The position numbers and the translations under genes were made by a program. This document shows positions 50,625 to 61,532 of a stretch of DNA of 64,000 nucleotides, in pieces. This DNA is from Polynucleobacter sp. JS-Safj-400b-B2 (lineage in GTDB: Bacteria; Pseudomonadota; Gammaproteobacteria; Burkholderiales; Burkholderiaceae). The stretch's first letter is position 1, and each line of letters starts with the position of its first letter. Where the stretch lies: positions 1 to 64,000 of the forward strand of contig NZ_JACVPJ010000004.1 of assembly GCF_018881975.1 (NCBI RefSeq). Direction: 5' to 3'. Below the pieces are notes generated by a model that saw nothing but the letters and a program-made list of their open reading frames with translations, made no database searches and was not told the origin of the DNA.

Positions 50625-50848
50625 GGCCCAAGTGTAAGGGAACTTGGCGTTCTGTGCCCTTGTTAATCAATGCTCCTAACACAAAATCTGATAGGAACTA
50701 GATTAAATATTCATAAGCAAACACGCAAAATAGTGCAATGCATTCTGCACACAAATTAGGCAAGCTAGGTCATCCTATACAAATCTGTGACTTACGAAAA
50801 CTTTTGAGGATTTATCCACAAGGCCTGTGGATAAGTTTGAAGAATTTT
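50625..50848. other. Intergenic region with DnaA boxes
   Basis: The 224-base region between the Nudix gene and tRNA-Arg is AT-rich and without a credible gene. Its only clear feature is the pair of DnaA boxes at 50812-50834. Confidence 0.6.
50812..50834. promoter_or_regulatory. Two perfect DnaA boxes in inverted orientation
   Basis: TTATCCACA at 50812-50820 and its inverse TGTGGATAA at 50826-50834 are separated by AGGCC. Both match the strong consensus exactly. As a palindrome it could also form a hairpin, but there is no T-run. Confidence 0.8.
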
Positions 50849-50923
50849 TGGTCCCGCCGACAGGAATCGAACCTGTATCCCACGCTTAGGAGGCATGTGC
50901 ACTATCCATTGTGCTACGGCGAG
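50849..50923 (-). tRNA. tRNA-Arg (anticodon CCT)
   Basis: The 75-base minus-strand gene starts CTCGCCGTAGCACAATGGAT and ends with encoded CCA. The loop gives anticodon CCT. A G-U pair is in the acceptor stem. TTCGATT is the T-loop. Confidence 0.93.
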
Positions 50924-51000
50924 TCGGATGTGAATCTAAAAATATGTTAAGGGGAATTCTAACGAATTACCTATCAAGACCCGTCAAGACCTGCCAAGAG

Positions 51001-51144
51001 CTACCAACCACAAAGAGCCCAAACCTGATTGGTTACTGCCACCATCATATCGGGTGCAAAGTACATCGAAAAAATAAATAGCAAAACAAAGAAAGCAAAT
51101 CCATAGGAAATGATGTTCCATGGGAATGATCTTTTCCTAAGCAT
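51001..51144 (-). CDS. Small membrane protein coupled to MFS gene, 47 aa
   Basis: ATG 51144 overlaps the stop of the MFS gene, giving MLRKRSFPWNIISYGFAFFV followed by LLFIFSMYFAPDMM and ending VWALCGW. One hydrophobic helix covers about residues 10-28. The overlap implies translational coupling, so it may be a subunit or stabiliser of the transporter. Not in any family I can name. Confidence 0.6.
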   Translation of the reverse strand: MLRKRSFPWNIISYGFAFFVLLFIFSMYFAPDMMVAVTNQVWALCGW

Positions 51145-52369
51145 TGGCTACTCGATGTACTGCTCGTTCTTTTACAGGAAGGTTGACTAGGCAGGCAAAG
51201 ACACCCAATCCAATTGCAATTTCCCAAACAATTAAATACGAACCTGTCTGATCAAACAAATAACCACCGAGGAAAGCCCCGCAGAAACTTCCCAGCTGAT
51301 GCGAGAAAAAAATGAGACCCGAAAGCATTGTCAAATACTTCACGCCAAAAATTTGCGCAACGATACCGTTAGTTAATGGAATAGTGGACAGCCATAAGAA
51401 TCCCATGATGGCTGCAAAGATGTATGTGCTCATCGGCGTTGGGGGCAGCAATAAGAATGCTGTAATAGCAATGGATCGCCCAATATAAATTGCGGATAGC
51501 AAATATCGCTTAGGAAAGCGCTGACCCAAGATGCCTGAGCTATAGGTGCCAAAGATATTAAAGAGGCCAATCAAGGCTAGGGCAGTTGTGGCGACAACTG
51601 GAGCGCCTACGGCTGGATAACTTGAAGAGAGGTCTTTTAGGTATGGAGCTAGATGAACTGCAATAAACACCACCTGAAAGCCGCAAACAAAATAACCCAA
51701 GGTTAAGTAGCGAAAGCTGGGGTTGCTGATGGCTTCTTTTAAAGCCTGCTTGATCGTTTGATCACCCAAATGATGCTTGTGAGTGAAATTCTTCTCACGC
51801 AACATAAACGCAGTTGGAATTATCAAACTAGCCATCAATGCCAACATCAGTAGTGCATCTTGAGTGCCAAACATACTGAGCAAACCTTGCTCTGTTGGAA
51901 TCATGAGGAACTGGCCAAATGAACCGGCAGCTGCAGTAATGCCCATTGCCCAAACCCGTTTTTCTGCCGATACGTTGCGACCTAAGATTCCATAGACCAC
52001 ACTGTAGGTAGTTGCGGTTTGTGCCAAACCAATGAGTAAGCCGCCAGCCAGAGTGAAGTTCATCACATCGGTAGAGATCGCCATGCCCGCCAAACCTAAG
52101 GCATACAAAATTCCTCCAGCGACCATGATTTTAAATGCGCCATAACGATCGGCTAACGCGCCAGTGACTGGTTGAACTGCACCCCAAATCAGATTTTGCA
52201 GGGCAATAGTCAGCGCAAATGTTTCACGACCCCAGCCATTGGCTGAAGTAATGGGTAAATTGAACAGACCAAAGCCATGACGAATACCCATGGATAGGGT
52301 GACCATGAGTCCGCCATAGATGAGGACTTCCTTCATTGAAAGTCCTGCTTTGGAGGTTTGCGTAGTCAC
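51137..52369 (-). CDS. MFS transporter
   Basis: The 410-residue protein has 12 predicted membrane helices, with the intracellular-loop motif GALADRYGAFKIMVAG between helices 2 and 3 and LGQRFPKRYLL as its counterpart. A central loop follows helix 6 (REKNFTHKHHLGDQT). It is downstream of a CoA-transferase gene by three bases, so an organic acid is a likely substrate. Substrate is inferred. Confidence 0.85.
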   Translation of the reverse strand: MTTQTSKAGLSMKEVLIYGGLMVTLSMGIRHGFGLFNLPITSANGWGRETFALTIALQNLIWGAVQPVTGALADRYGAFKIMVAGGILYALGLAGMAISTDVMNFTLAGGLLIGLAQTATTYSVVYGILGRNVSAEKRVWAMGITAAAGSFGQFLMIPTEQGLLSMFGTQDALLMLALMASLIIPTAFMLREKNFTHKHHLGDQTIKQALKEAISNPSFRYLTLGYFVCGFQVVFIAVHLAPYLKDLSSSYPAVGAPVVATTALALIGLFNIFGTYSSGILGQRFPKRYLLSAIYIGRSIAITAFLLLPPTPMSTYIFAAIMGFLWLSTIPLTNGIVAQIFGVKYLTMLSGLIFFSHQLGSFCGAFLGGYLFDQTGSYLIVWEIAIGLGVFACLVNLPVKERAVHRVANA

Positions 52370-52372
52370 AAT

Positions 52373-53593
52373 CTAGATGATTCCCTTGGTACGTAGTTCT
52401 TCTATCGCTTGATCATCAAGCTTGAGGCGCTCATGCAAGATCTCTTGGGTATGCTGACCAAGCGTTGGCGGGGCCATCCGAACTTCCGTAGGAGTTTTTG
52501 ATAGATGCATCGGGCTAGCAACCAATTTCATATTTCCAACAGTGGGGTGAGGAACATCAATCTGTACGCCACGATGAATGACTTGCTCGTTTTCAAAAAC
52601 TTCTTTGAAGTTATTGATTGGGCCACAAGGAACATTGGCTTTCTCGAGCAGTGCAATCCATTCGCCCTTGGTCATTTTTCGAGTCATCTTCTCCAGAAGG
52701 GGGATGAGTTGCTTGCGATGCTCAACACGCAAGGGGTTGGTGACATAGAGTGGGTTATCTGCTAAGTGGGCTTCGCCACCAGCGGTCACAAAATGTCGGA
52801 ATTGACCATCATTACCGGCACCCACAATCATCCAGCCATCAGAAGTCGGGAAGGTTTGATAGGGAACAATGATCGGAGATGCATTGCCCCAGCGCTTAGG
52901 AACTTCGCCTGAAGTCAAATAAGCGCTTGATACATTGGCCATTACGGCTACTTGGGTATCTAACAAGGACATATCGATATATTGGCCTTCTCCGGTGTGG
53001 TCGCGATGGACTATGGCAGCCAATATGGCAGTGCTGGCATACATGCCGGTAAAGATATCTGCGATGGCAACACCAGATTTTTGTGGGCTAGCACCTTCAA
53101 AATCATGTGCTTCACCTGTCACACTCATGAAACCGCCCATACCTTGGATAATGAAATCGTAGCCAGGACGGTGAGCATAAGGACCAGTTTGTCCAAATCC
53201 AGTAATGGAGCAATAGATCAAATTCTCTTTGACCTTTTTGAGGCTTTCATAATCAAGACCGTATTTTGCGAGGTCGCCAACTTTATAGTTTTCAATGACA
53301 ACATCGGATTCTGCGGCAAGCTTACGAATGAGGTCTTGACCTTCAGGTTTTGCAATATCCACCGTAATAGAGCGTTTATTTCGGTTAATGCAAATAAAAT
53401 AGGCAGATTCGTCGGTTTCCTTGCCATTTGCGTCTTTGGCAAATGGAGGACCCCAATGACGGGTATCGTCCCCAACCCCAGGCCTCTCGACTTTGATGAC
53501 ATCCGCACCCAAATCGGCGAGATTTTGAGCGCACCAAGGACCAGCCAAGACACGGCTAAGGTCTAAAACGCGAATGTGACTTAAGGCTCCCAT
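52373..53593 (-). CDS. CaiB/BaiF CoA-transferase
   Basis: The 406 residues show LDLSRVLAGPWCAQNLADLG, DVIKVERPGVGDDTRHWGPP, LNRNKRS-like CINRNKRSITVDIAKPEGQ, GFGQTGPYAHRPGYDFIIQG and the catalytic Asp region YIDMSLLDTQVAVMANV. This is a class III CoA-transferase that moves CoA between organic acids. Its partner transporter follows. Confidence 0.9.
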   Translation of the reverse strand: MGALSHIRVLDLSRVLAGPWCAQNLADLGADVIKVERPGVGDDTRHWGPPFAKDANGKETDESAYFICINRNKRSITVDIAKPEGQDLIRKLAAESDVVIENYKVGDLAKYGLDYESLKKVKENLIYCSITGFGQTGPYAHRPGYDFIIQGMGGFMSVTGEAHDFEGASPQKSGVAIADIFTGMYASTAILAAIVHRDHTGEGQYIDMSLLDTQVAVMANVSSAYLTSGEVPKRWGNASPIIVPYQTFPTSDGWMIVGAGNDGQFRHFVTAGGEAHLADNPLYVTNPLRVEHRKQLIPLLEKMTRKMTKGEWIALLEKANVPCGPINNFKEVFENEQVIHRGVQIDVPHPTVGNMKLVASPMHLSKTPTEVRMAPPTLGQHTQEILHERLKLDDQAIEELRTKGII

Positions 53594-53672
53594 CCCCCGA
53601 TTTTGGCATGGATGACAGGGCTATTCCTGAAAATTTCGGCCTAGGCCTCAGACATGACTACAATTTGCGCGC

Positions 53673-55661
53673 ATGGCTACCCGTAAAACTTCCGAATACA
53701 GCGAATCGTCGATTCAGGTCCTAAAAGGACTAGAACCAGTCCGTCAACGGCCTGGAATGTACACCCGTACCGACAATCCACTCCACATCATCCAAGAGGT
53801 GCTTGATAACGCATCTGATGAGGCTTTGGGCGGGTTTGGTAAGCAAATCATCGTCACTATGCATGCCGATGGCAGCGTAAGCGTCGAAGACGATGGTCGG
53901 GGTATTCCAGTGGGTATGCATCCTACCGAGAAATTGCCGGTAGTCGAAATTGTATTTACCCAGTTGCATGCTGGTGGCAAGTTTGAAAAAGGCACTGGTG
54001 GTGCATATGCCTTCTCTGGTGGTTTGCACGGAGTGGGTGTTTCAGTAACCAATGCCTTGTCGAAAAGATTAGAAGTGACTGTTTGGCGTGATGGCCAAAT
54101 GTCAACATTGACCTTTGCTGATGGCAAGGTGATTGAAAAACTCAAAACGATTGCCTCTTCAAAAGAAGATAAATCGCACGGTACTCGCGTTCGTGCGTGG
54201 CCAGACGGTAAGTATTTTGATAGCTCAGTGATCCCAATGCCTGAGCTCATTCGTCTATTGCGTTCTAAGGCAGTGCTATTGCCTGGCGTGAAGGTAACAC
54301 TGATTCAAGAAAAATCAGGCGACACCCAGACTTGGCAATACGCACAAGGCTTGCGTGGCTATCTGAATGAAGCAATTGCACAAGCCGGCCATGGCGCTGA
54401 AGTCATTCCTCCGTTCGAAGGCGAGCAATACGCTACGGGCTCTGGTGATGATGATTCTTTTGCTGAAGGCGAGGGCGCCGCTTGGGTAGTTTGTTGGACA
54501 GAAGATGGCGCACCAGTACGCGAGAGTTACGTGAACTTGATTCCAACTCCTGCCGGCGGTACGCATGAAAGTGGTTTGCGTGAAGGCTTATTTAACGCCG
54601 TTAAAGGCTTTATTGAGATGCATGCATTGCAACCGAAGGGTGTGAAGTTGATGCCTGAAGACGTATTTGCTCGCGCCTCATTTATTTTGTCTGCAAAGGT
54701 TTTGGATCCACAGTTCCAAGGGCAGATTAAAGAGCGTCTTAATTCTCGTGATGCCGTACGTTTGGTTTCTGGATATGTGAAGTCTGCTTTAGAGCTCTGG
54801 CTCAATCAGCACGTTGACTACGGTCGTAAGTTAGCTGATTTGGTAATTAAGCAGGCACAAGCGAGAACTCGTGCTGGCCAAAAGGTTGAAAAGAAAAAAT
54901 CCTCTGGCGTAGCAGTATTACCTGGAAAGCTCACGGATTGTGAGAGTCAAGATATCGGCATGAACGAAATCTTCCTGGTAGAGGGTGATTCCGCAGGGGG
55001 CTCAGCCAAGATGGGCCGGAATAAAGAATATCAAGCCATCCTGCCATTACGTGGCAAGGTATTAAACACCTGGGAGGCTGAGCGTGATCGCTTGTTTGCC
55101 AACAATGAAGTGCATGACATTGCGGTAGCAATTGGTGTTGATCCTCATGGAGCAAATGACAACCCGGATCTATCTAATCTGCGCTACGGTAAGGTTTGCA
55201 TTCTGTCTGATGCGGACGTTGATGGTGCACATATTCAGGTATTGCTTTTAACCCTATTCTATAAACATTTCCCGAAACTCATTGAGTTAGGACATATACA
55301 TATTTCGAGACCGCCCCTGTTCAGGGTTGATGCCCCAGCACGCGGCAAGAAGCCAGCGCAAAAGATTTATGCCTTGGATGCCAATGAGCTCCAAGCGATC
55401 GAAGATAAGTTGCGTAAAGATGGCGTGAAAGAAACTGCCTGGCAGATCTCACGCTTTAAGGGCCTAGGAGAAATGAGTGCAGAACAGCTTTGGGACACTA
55501 CTTTGAATCCCGATACTCGCCGTTTATTGCCCGTAACCTTAGGTGCATGGACTGAAGACGAAACATTTAAAACAATGGATATGTTGATGGGCAAATCTGA
55601 ATCTGGCGCACGTCGTGACTGGTTGGAAGAGCGCGGCAACGAAGTGGAGGCCGATATCTAA
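53673..55661 (+). CDS. parE: DNA topoisomerase IV subunit B
   Basis: The 662-residue protein has [20 protein letters not shown], the GHKL ATPase motifs [19 protein letters not shown] and [14 protein letters not shown], and [19 protein letters not shown] and DADVDGAHI. The start pattern and pairing with a ParC-type protein favour topoisomerase IV over gyrase. Its stop overlaps the parC start by one base (TAATG). Confidence 0.92.
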   Translation: MATRKTSEYSESSIQVLKGLEPVRQRPGMYTRTDNPLHIIQEVLDNASDEALGGFGKQIIVTMHADGSVSVEDDGRGIPVGMHPTEKLPVVEIVFTQLHAGGKFEKGTGGAYAFSGGLHGVGVSVTNALSKRLEVTVWRDGQMSTLTFADGKVIEKLKTIASSKEDKSHGTRVRAWPDGKYFDSSVIPMPELIRLLRSKAVLLPGVKVTLIQEKSGDTQTWQYAQGLRGYLNEAIAQAGHGAEVIPPFEGEQYATGSGDDDSFAEGEGAAWVVCWTEDGAPVRESYVNLIPTPAGGTHESGLREGLFNAVKGFIEMHALQPKGVKLMPEDVFARASFILSAKVLDPQFQGQIKERLNSRDAVRLVSGYVKSALELWLNQHVDYGRKLADLVIKQAQARTRAGQKVEKKKSSGVAVLPGKLTDCESQDIGMNEIFLVEGDSAGGSAKMGRNKEYQAILPLRGKVLNTWEAERDRLFANNEVHDIAVAIGVDPHGANDNPDLSNLRYGKVCILSDADVDGAHIQVLLLTLFYKHFPKLIELGHIHISRPPLFRVDAPARGKKPAQKIYALDANELQAIEDKLRKDGVKETAWQISRFKGLGEMSAEQLWDTTLNPDTRRLLPVTLGAWTEDETFKTMDMLMGKSESGARRDWLEERGNEVEADI

Positions 55662-58135
55662 TGGCAACTAAAAAGACTCCTGGACAAAATACTCCGGCCG
55701 ATCAGGCGGATTTATTTGCTAGCCCCATTGATGAAATGGAAGCAGTTGAAGCAACTGAAGCAACTGAAGCAGCTAAGGCCAATCAGGCACCAGCAGTTGC
55801 TGCTTCCTCTGGTGGATCAGATAATCATGACCCAAAAACGGTTGATCTAAATGAAGATGGCAAAGACAGCTTAACTCTGGCTGTTTACGCAGAACGTGCA
55901 TATTTAGATTACGCCATTAGCGTAGTTAAGGGCCGCGCTCTGCCTGATGTATCGGATGGTCAGAAACCTGTGCAGCGCCGCATTCTGTTCTCCATGAGCG
56001 AAATGGGTTTGCGTGCCGATGCTAAGCCGGTGAAGAGTGCCCGCGTAGTTGGTGATGTACTCGGTAAGTTCCATCCTCATGGTGACCAATCCGCATACGA
56101 TGCCTTGGTTCGTTTGGCACAAAGCTTCTCCTTACGCTATCCATTAATTGATGGTCAAGGAAACTTTGGCTCACGTGATGGTGATGGCGCAGCAGCAATG
56201 CGTTATACCGAAGCGCGTTTAACCAAGATTGCTGGCTTGCTATTAAGTGAGATTGATGAAGGTACGGTAGATTTTGCGCCGAACTATGACGGCTCATTCC
56301 AAGAGCCAAAATTATTACCAGCACGCCTGCCATTTGTTCTGCTGAATGGAGCATCTGGTATTGCCGTTGGTATGGCGACCGAGATTCCGTCACATAATTT
56401 ACGTGAAGTAGCTACTGCTGCTGTTGCCCTTATGAAGTCTCCGAAAATGAGTACTTCAGAGTTGTTAGAAATCATGCCTGGTCCTGACTATCCAGGCGGT
56501 GGTCAAATTATTTCCTCTGCAGCAGAAATCGCTCAGATTTATGAGGCAGGGCGTGGCAGTATCAAGGTACGCGCACGTTGGTCTGTCGAGGAATTAGCTC
56601 GTGGTCAATGGCAAATTGTGGTTAATGAATTGCCGCCTGCAACCTCCTCACAGCGTGTCTTGCAGGAAATTGAAGAGATCACCAATCCTAAGGTCAAGGT
56701 CGGTAAAAAGACTCTCACTCCTGAGCAAAATAATCTCAAATCAACCATTCTGAATGTGCTTGATGGCGTGCGAGATGAGTCTAGTAAAGATGCCGCAGTA
56801 CGTTTGGTATTTGAGCCTAAGAGCAAGAATATTGATGTCAATGAGTTCGTAAATCTCTTGTTAGCGCACACCTCGCTAGAGTCCAATGCGCCAATGAACT
56901 TGGTGATGATCGGCAATGATGGTCGCCCACGTCAAAAAGGTTTAAAAGAAATCCTCTCAGAGTGGGTTGCATTTAGGGTTGCTACGGTGACTCGTAGAAC
57001 GCAACATCGCTTAGGCAAGGTTAGAGACCGTATGCATATTTTGGAAGGGCGTTTAATCGTTCTTCTCAATATTGATAAGGTCATCAAGATTATCCGCAAT
57101 AGCGATGACCCTAAAGCCGATCTGATTAAAGAATTCAAACTCAGCGATCGTCAGGCTGAAGATATTCTGGATATCCGTTTACGTCAGTTGGCTCGCTTGG
57201 AAGGTATCAAGATTGAGCAAGAACTTAAAGAGCTCAAAGCAGAACGTGATGATCTAGAGGGTTTATTACAAAGCGATACCGTACTGCGCAAGCGCATCAT
57301 TAAAGAGATCGAATCTGATATGAAGGATTTTGGCGATTATCGCCGTACCCTCATTCAGGAAGGCAAACGCGCTGTAGCGGAGACCAAAATCATTGATGAG
57401 CCAGTCACAGTGATTGTTTCTCAAAAGGGTTGGGTACGTGTTCGCCAAGGGCATGAGCATGATGCAACTCAGTTTGCCTTCAAGGCAGGCGATGCTTTAT
57501 ATGCGACCTTTGAAGTGAGGACTGTAGACGTCATTCAGGGCTTTGGCAGTGACGGACGTGTGTACACAGTGCCCGTCAGCGAATTACCAGGTGCTCGCGG
57601 GGATGGCTCTCCATTGACCAGCTTCGTTAACTTGGCTGCTGGCTCTCAGATGGTTGCGTATTACGCTGGCCAGTCTGATGATTTGGTATTGCTCTCTACA
57701 AAAGCGGGCTTTGGTTTCTTAGCCAACGTTGCTGATATGACTACGCGTAACAAGGCGGGTAAATCATTCTTAAGTATGGATGCCAAGGTTCCTGGCGATG
57801 CACCTTTGGGTGCTGCCAAGGTTAAAGTCGGCATGAAGCAAGTTGCTTGTTTATCTGAGGCCTCTAAATTATTAGTATTCCCATTGGATGAGCTCAAACG
57901 TTTGCCAACAGGCGGTAAGGGCGTAATCCTGATGGGCTTGGACGAAAAAGAACATTTAGCTTCAGCTATTGCGGTTGGACCAGACGGCGCCACTTATTCA
58001 GGCGCAGGACGTGCTGGCAAGCCTACTGAACTGAGTTTGGATGCGAAAACCTTGAAGTCATTTGCAGGTAACCGTGCACGCAAGGGCCACTTTGTTGAGC
58101 CGCGCTTAAAAGACGGCAAGCTAACAGCAAACTAA
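55661..58135 (+). CDS. parC: DNA topoisomerase IV subunit A
   Basis: The 824-residue protein has the 5Y-CAP core: [40 protein letters not shown] and the active Tyr182 in [11 protein letters not shown]. The C-terminal beta-pinwheel part begins near residue 580. The first 65 residues are an acidic extension, with a 9-bp tandem repeat in DNA (about 55737-55775) encoding [10 protein letters not shown]. Co-translated with parE. Confidence 0.92.
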   Translation: MATKKTPGQNTPADQADLFASPIDEMEAVEATEATEAAKANQAPAVAASSGGSDNHDPKTVDLNEDGKDSLTLAVYAERAYLDYAISVVKGRALPDVSDGQKPVQRRILFSMSEMGLRADAKPVKSARVVGDVLGKFHPHGDQSAYDALVRLAQSFSLRYPLIDGQGNFGSRDGDGAAAMRYTEARLTKIAGLLLSEIDEGTVDFAPNYDGSFQEPKLLPARLPFVLLNGASGIAVGMATEIPSHNLREVATAAVALMKSPKMSTSELLEIMPGPDYPGGGQIISSAAEIAQIYEAGRGSIKVRARWSVEELARGQWQIVVNELPPATSSQRVLQEIEEITNPKVKVGKKTLTPEQNNLKSTILNVLDGVRDESSKDAAVRLVFEPKSKNIDVNEFVNLLLAHTSLESNAPMNLVMIGNDGRPRQKGLKEILSEWVAFRVATVTRRTQHRLGKVRDRMHILEGRLIVLLNIDKVIKIIRNSDDPKADLIKEFKLSDRQAEDILDIRLRQLARLEGIKIEQELKELKAERDDLEGLLQSDTVLRKRIIKEIESDMKDFGDYRRTLIQEGKRAVAETKIIDEPVTVIVSQKGWVRVRQGHEHDATQFAFKAGDALYATFEVRTVDVIQGFGSDGRVYTVPVSELPGARGDGSPLTSFVNLAAGSQMVAYYAGQSDDLVLLSTKAGFGFLANVADMTTRNKAGKSFLSMDAKVPGDAPLGAAKVKVGMKQVACLSEASKLLVFPLDELKRLPTGGKGVILMGLDEKEHLASAIAVGPDGATYSGAGRAGKPTELSLDAKTLKSFAGNRARKGHFVEPRLKDGKLTAN

Positions 58136-58144
58136 GTAAGGTAT

Positions 58145-59104
58145 TTAGGTTTTCTTCGGAATACTTACGCCATATTTAACGGCAATCACTTCCGCCAGAA
58201 TCGAAACAGCGATCTCTGGTGGGGTGAGGGCGCCAATATACAGTCCAACAGGGCCATGTAGCTTCTCAGCTTGTTCTTGGCTGACATCAAACTCTAGTAA
58301 ACGCTCTTTGCGTTTCTGAGTGTTTTTACGGCTTCCTAATGCGCCTACATAAAAGGCGGGCGACTTCAGAGCTTCCATCAGTGCCATATCGTCTAACTTA
58401 GGATCATGTGTAAGCGCAACAACCGCTGTATGAGAATCAACACCAATCTCTAGCAATACATCGTCTGGCATGCCCTTTGAGAAAGTAATATCTGAGCGAT
58501 TAAGGCCCTCAGCATATTCTTCACGTGGATCGATCACAATCACTTCAAAGTCAGAGGCTAGCGCAAAATCTGCGGTATATAAGGAAAGCTGACCAGCACC
58601 AATCATGACCATACGCCAACGTGGGCCGTAAGTCGTTTGCATTGCTTGCTCGGAGCAGGCAAATTCATCGCTGCGGTCACCTTGGCTGAGAGTGGATTTC
58701 CCGGAAGCTAAATTTACAGAGCGGCGGGTAATTTGATGAGAAGAAATATTTGCAAGTAATTTTTCCAGCACTGCTAATTCTGGCTTAGGCTCAACCAATA
58801 ATCGCAAAGTCCCGCCACAAGGAAGGCCAAAACGTGCGGCCTCTTGTTGGGTTACGCCATAAACGACCATTTCGGGGGTATCGCGAGTAAGAATTTCAGT
58901 TTGGACTCGGCGTATCAGATCATCCTCAACGCAGCCGCCAGAAACAGACCCAGCTACTTGCCCGTCAGCCCGAATAGCAAGCCAAGAGCCTATTGGACGT
59001 GGTGCTGAGCCCCATGTCTGTACAACGGTCGCAATAGCAACAGATTGACCCGATTGGAGCCATTCAACGGCGGATTTGAGGACGCTTAAATCAGTACTGT
59101 TCAT
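58145..59104 (-). CDS. xdhC: XdhC/CoxI-family maturation factor
   Basis: The 319 residues start with the XdhC domain VVQTWGSAPRPIGSWLAIRA, VSGGCVEDDL and have a Rossmann half with MVMIGAGQLSLYTADFALAS and ALGSRKNTQKRKERLLE. XdhC binds molybdenum cofactor and inserts it, after sulfuration, into xanthine dehydrogenase-type enzymes. It is convergent with parC, ten bases apart. Confidence 0.88.
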   Translation of the reverse strand: MNSTDLSVLKSAVEWLQSGQSVAIATVVQTWGSAPRPIGSWLAIRADGQVAGSVSGGCVEDDLIRRVQTEILTRDTPEMVVYGVTQQEAARFGLPCGGTLRLLVEPKPELAVLEKLLANISSHQITRRSVNLASGKSTLSQGDRSDEFACSEQAMQTTYGPRWRMVMIGAGQLSLYTADFALASDFEVIVIDPREEYAEGLNRSDITFSKGMPDDVLLEIGVDSHTAVVALTHDPKLDDMALMEALKSPAFYVGALGSRKNTQKRKERLLEFDVSQEQAEKLHGPVGLYIGALTPPEIAVSILAEVIAVKYGVSIPKKT

Positions 59105-59167
59105 GCTTTTTCTTTTTATATGTTCTTTTGCAAATATTTTTATTAATAACTATTTATTATCACTCTA

Positions 59168-59818
59168 ATGACCGTTTCTAGTGAACCTTCCAAAAACTCA
59201 AAATTGCGCCTAGCCATCATCATATTGGCTGCGGGTCAGGGGAGTCGTTTGGGCGGATATGCCAAAGCCTTATTAAAAAAGGATGGGGACAGTTTGTTAA
59301 CCCGCTTCATTCAAGCAATTCAAATTTGTGATCCCCTCGAGACTTTGGTAGTCACCGGCTTTTACTCAGACAAAATTGAAGCGGAGATCAATTCATTAAA
59401 ACCAACTATCCATAGTTCAATCACTTTGGTGAAAAATCCCAATCCAGATTTAGGTCAATCTTCTTCTGTACGTCTGGGTCTTGAGTCGCTAAAGTCTGAA
59501 TATGATGTTTTGTTAATTGCGCTATGTGATCAGCCTAGTATCGCTAGCGCTGAGATCGAGGTATTGTTAGAGCAATTTAATCAAAGAAGCGCAAATCAAG
59601 AAATTGTGTTGCCGATGATTAATAATCAACGCGGCAATCCAGTATTGTTTTCAAAGCGGGCGATTGAAAAAATCCTAGTAACCCCCGAGATGGTCTGTAG
59701 ACCCTATATGGATCAGCATCCAGAACTAGTTAAAGTATTTGTGACTGAGAACCAAGCCTATTTAATGGATGTCGATACACCAGCTGATATCCAGAAACTA
59801 GGACTTGATCCTATTTAA
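59168..59818 (+). CDS. MocA-like molybdenum cofactor cytidylyltransferase
   Basis: The 216 residues show IIILAAGQGSRLGGYAKALL, a nucleotidyltransferase signature, GQSSSVRLGLESL, LIALCDQPSI and QRGNPVLFS. This is the MocA/MobA-like family that makes MCD for xanthine dehydrogenase-type enzymes. It is divergent from xdhC, supporting that pathway. Confidence 0.85.
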   Translation: MTVSSEPSKNSKLRLAIIILAAGQGSRLGGYAKALLKKDGDSLLTRFIQAIQICDPLETLVVTGFYSDKIEAEINSLKPTIHSSITLVKNPNPDLGQSSSVRLGLESLKSEYDVLLIALCDQPSIASAEIEVLLEQFNQRSANQEIVLPMINNQRGNPVLFSKRAIEKILVTPEMVCRPYMDQHPELVKVFVTENQAYLMDVDTPADIQKLGLDPI

Positions 59819-59828
59819 TTTAATTGAA

Positions 59829-60287
59829 TTAAATTTCAGCGATTAATTCAATTTCAACACAAGCCCCAAGCGGGATCTGTGCCACACCAAATGCACTACG
59901 CGCATGTTTTCCAGCATCACCAAACACTTCAAATAGTAGTTCTGAGCAGCCATTCACTACCAGGTGTTGCTCTGTATAGCTGTCAGTGGAGTTAACCAAT
60001 CCCATGACTTTAACAATACGCCTTACTTTGTCTAAAGAGCCCAAATGATTTTGCAAGGTAGCAATCAAATCAATTGCAATCGCGCGCGCGGCAGTTTTGC
60101 CAGTCTCTGTGTCCATATCCTTACCTAGTTTTCCAACCCAAGGTTTGCCATCGCGTTTAGCAATATGACCAGAGAGAAAAACAGTATTGCCAGTGGTAGC
60201 TGCCATGACATAGGCAGCAGCAGGGGGTCCTGGTGGAGGTAAATCAATTCCGAGGGTTTTAAGGCGTTCGCTGATGTTTATAGTCAT
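59829..60287 (-). CDS. RidA-family protein
   Basis: The 152-residue protein has FLSGHIAKRDGKPWVGKLGK, LNHLGS-like ATLQNHLGSLDKVRRIVKVM, and SAFGVAQIPLGACVEIELIA. The late Arg-x-x-x-GVxxLPxG-type motif is RSAFGVAQIPLG. RidA proteins deaminate reactive enamines and imines. Convergent with the mocA-like gene. Confidence 0.88.
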   Translation of the reverse strand: MTINISERLKTLGIDLPPPGPPAAAYVMAATTGNTVFLSGHIAKRDGKPWVGKLGKDMDTETGKTAARAIAIDLIATLQNHLGSLDKVRRIVKVMGLVNSTDSYTEQHLVVNGCSELLFEVFGDAGKHARSAFGVAQIPLGACVEIELIAEI

Positions 60288-60324
60288 ATTGAATATCGTT
60301 TATTTAAATTGAATTGTTTAAATC

Positions 60325-61500
60325 TTACTTGGAAAGTTGACACATGGCACTTTCAAGGCCATTTAAGGTGACTGGGTACATACGATCTCTCATGAGGTTT
60401 TGCATAATATCGATCGATTGACGATATTGCCAAATGGATTCAGGTTCTGGGTTCAGCCAAGCAAAGTGGGGAAAGTGATCGATAAGTCGATTAATCCAAA
60501 CAGCGCCTGCTTCCTTATTGTTGTATTCAACGGCACCATTGGGACTCAGTATTTCATAAGGAGACATGGTCGCATCGCCAACGAAGATCAACTTATAGTC
60601 CGGCCCATACTTGTTAATGATGTCTTGAGTGGGTGTAACTTGATCTCGCCGCCGGCGATTGCTCTGCCAGAGATTTTCATAAACACAGTTATGAAAGTAG
60701 TAATGTTCTAAATGCTTAAATTCGTCTTTAGCAGCAGAGAATAGCTCCGCTATACGCTGAATATGATCATTCATCGAGCCACCAACGTCCATGAGTAGTA
60801 ACACTTTGACTTGATTGTGGCGTTCAGGCCGCATTTGAATATCGAGCATGCCAGCATTTGCAGCAGTTGAATGAATGGTCTTATCTAAATCAAGCTCCAT
60901 CGTAGAGCCTTCTCGAGCAAAACGCCGCAAGCGTCGTAAGGCCACTTTGATATTGCGGGTGCCTAAAGCTAAATCGCTGTCATAGTCTTTAAATTCTCGA
61001 GCCTCCCAAACTTTGATGGCAGTTCTATTGCCAGCACTTTCACCACCAATTCGAATGCCTTCAGGATGGTAGCCGCTATGACCAAAGGGTGAGGAGCCTC
61101 CAGCGCCAATCCACTTATTACCGCCCCCATGCCATTCTTTTTGTTCTTTTAAGAGTTCCTCAAGACGCTTCTTCAAGGCGTCTGGACCACCCAATTTTTG
61201 GAGTGCCGCTTTTTCTTCATCAGTCAGTACGCGTTGTAGCTTTTTCTCAAGCCAATCTAGCGGGATGTCTGGTGAGAGAGCAATAATTTGCTCAACACCA
61301 TTAAAGTAAGCCCCAAAAACTTGGTCAAAGCGATCAAAGTGCTGCTCGTCCTTAACCAGGGTCATGCGTGAGAGTTGATAAAACTCATCAATAGAAGGAT
61401 TAATAACGCCTGATTTCAAGGCCTCCAAAAGAGTTAAAAATTCTCGGACTGAAACAGGCACCTTGGCCTCTTTCAGGTTAAGGAAGAATTGAATCAACAT
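60325..61500 (-). CDS. VWA protein of the CoxE family
   Basis: The 391 residues start with the CoxE-like helical part (FLNLKEAKVPVSVREFLTLL) and have a von Willebrand A domain with a MIDAS site DVGGSMNDH near 233 and FVGDATMSPYE. CoxE-like proteins pair with CoxD/MoxR ATPases in maturation of molybdenum hydroxylases and related enzymes. It is downstream of the MoxR gene. Confidence 0.85.
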   Translation of the reverse strand: MLIQFFLNLKEAKVPVSVREFLTLLEALKSGVINPSIDEFYQLSRMTLVKDEQHFDRFDQVFGAYFNGVEQIIALSPDIPLDWLEKKLQRVLTDEEKAALQKLGGPDALKKRLEELLKEQKEWHGGGNKWIGAGGSSPFGHSGYHPEGIRIGGESAGNRTAIKVWEAREFKDYDSDLALGTRNIKVALRRLRRFAREGSTMELDLDKTIHSTAANAGMLDIQMRPERHNQVKVLLLMDVGGSMNDHIQRIAELFSAAKDEFKHLEHYYFHNCVYENLWQSNRRRRDQVTPTQDIINKYGPDYKLIFVGDATMSPYEILSPNGAVEYNNKEAGAVWINRLIDHFPHFAWLNPEPESIWQYRQSIDIMQNLMRDRMYPVTLNGLESAMCQLSK

Positions 61501-61532
61501 GAAAATTCTGTGCGCTGATGAATTGCTGTGTA

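Noticed and set aside
52982-53566. Long plus-strand frame opposite the CoA-transferase gene
   Set aside because: It is an antisense frame in a well-conserved gene, without start signals or motifs.
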